NCBI RefSeq assembly: GCF_008704795.1
Contig: NZ_CP023690.1
Coordinates: 744,001 to 808,000, forward strand
Source: Streptomyces spectabilis
Lineage (GTDB): Bacteria > Actinomycetota > Actinomycetes > Streptomycetales > Streptomycetaceae
Direction of reading: 5' to 3'
Length of the DNA: 64,000 bases
In this document: positions 63,480 to 64,000 of the stretch, in pieces
How positions within the stretch are numbered: position 1 is the stretch's first letter
Layout: every line of letters begins with the position of its first letter
Notes under the pieces: generated by a model
The model's database searches: none
What the model saw: only the letters and a program-made list of their open reading frames with translations
What the model was told of the DNA's origin: nothing
Made by a program: the position numbers and the translations under genes

Positions 63480-64000
63480 GTGACCGACTTGGCGCCCATA
63501 TCCCCGCAGCAGGAGATCGCCCGGGATCTCCAGGTGAGCCCGTCCTTCGAGGTGGAGCGGGAGATCGAGCGCCGGGTGGCGTTCCTCGCCGACCAGCTGA
63601 CCTCCACGGGTCTGCGCTCGCTGGTGCTCGGCATCAGCGGCGGCGTGGACTCCACGACCGCGGGGCGGCTGTGCCAGCTCGCCGTCGAGCGGGCCCGCGC
63701 CACCGGGCACGACGCCACGTTCTTCGCGATGCGGCTGCCGTACGGCACCCAGGCCGACGAGCAGGACGCACAGCTGGCGCTCGACTTCATCCGGCCCGAC
63801 CGGCTCCTGACCGTCGACGTGCGGCCCGCGAGCGACGCCGCCCTCGACGCCGCCCTCGCCGCGGGCACGGCCTTCCGCGACGCGCACCACCAGGACTTCG
63901 TCCACGGCAACATCAAGGCGCGCCAGCGCATGATCGCCCAGTACGCGGTCGCGGGCGCGCAGGAGGGCCTGGTCGTGGGCACCGACCACGCGGCCGAGGC
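63480..64000 (+). CDS. nadE: NAD+ synthetase (NadE), cut by the window edge
   Basis: The first 173 codons of an ammonia-dependent NAD+ synthetase, which adenylates deamido-NAD and amidates it. The ATP-binding PP-loop SGGVDSTT is present near residue 50, together with [10 protein letters not shown] before it and [18 protein letters not shown] and VVGTDHAAE after it. GAGGAACG lies 7 bp before the GTG at 63480. No glutaminase domain is seen so far, so it should be the short ammonia-dependent form. The gene runs off the right end of the window. Confidence 0.9.
   Translation, partial: MTDLAPISPQQEIARDLQVSPSFEVEREIERRVAFLADQLTSTGLRSLVLGISGGVDSTTAGRLCQLAVERARATGHDATFFAMRLPYGTQADEQDAQLALDFIRPDRLLTVDVRPASDAALDAALAAGTAFRDAHHQDFVHGNIKARQRMIAQYAVAGAQEGLVVGTDHAAE

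Overview
The window is high-G+C actinobacterial DNA. Gene content (enediyne polyketide synthase, class III lanthipeptide synthetases, many Tat/Sec-exported proteins, receptor-like Ser/Thr kinases, GTG starts) points to a Streptomyces chromosome. No rRNA, tRNA, IS element, phage gene or CRISPR array was seen.

Left edge (1-10.8 kb): a five-gene, mostly translationally coupled enediyne core cassette (UnbL, UnbV, UnbU, the iterative polyketide synthase PKSE and the hot-dog thioesterase). No tailoring, resistance or regulatory enediyne gene follows it on the right, so either the rest of the cluster lies upstream of the window or the cassette stands alone. A small gene at 10928 begins just past it, behind an 11-bp-phased direct repeat array.

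11-25.6 kb: mixed chromosomal genes: a GNAT acetyltransferase, a secreted protein with an HEXXH motif, an LctP-type lactate permease, a small protein with a sulfur-binding-like domain plus HNH nuclease (phosphorothioate-DNA restriction type), an AraC regulator, a three-gene persulfide-stress operon (CoA-disulfide reductase/rhodanese, membrane rhodanese, CstR-like repressor) under a perfect inverted-repeat operator, a PHP phosphoesterase, an aldehyde dehydrogenase and a two-component system.

25.8-35.3 kb: a compact RiPP locus: radical SAM protein, a LanKC whose lyase and kinase active sites are both degraded, two 31-residue precursor peptides, a second LanKC with intact catalytic residues, an MFS exporter and a winged-helix regulator. 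The precursors have a class III leader (ILxLQxLE) but a core in which the only Cys precedes the Ser residues (C-x2-S-x2-S), the reverse of the labionin motif. This is the most interesting region of the window.

35.4-50.3 kb: accessory and surface genes: a DM13 protein, a cytidine-deaminase-fold enzyme, a junction of two gene remnants, a DMT transporter, a two-TM potassium channel, several large secreted proteins of unknown function, an FG-GAP protein, a serine-hydrolase remnant, an SDR, a cupin, a prolyl aminopeptidase, a receptor Ser/Thr kinase and a trypsin-like protease.

50.5-64 kb: lipoproteins and several regulator/target pairs arranged divergently with visible inverted repeats (HxlR/NmrA reductase, XRE-cupin/methyltransferase, CGNR/metallo-hydrolase), a Ser/Thr kinase fused to an extracellular family-5 solute-binding domain, a LysR regulator followed by a tartrate-type dehydrogenase and a dicarboxylate symporter, and the start of nadE, which runs off the right end.
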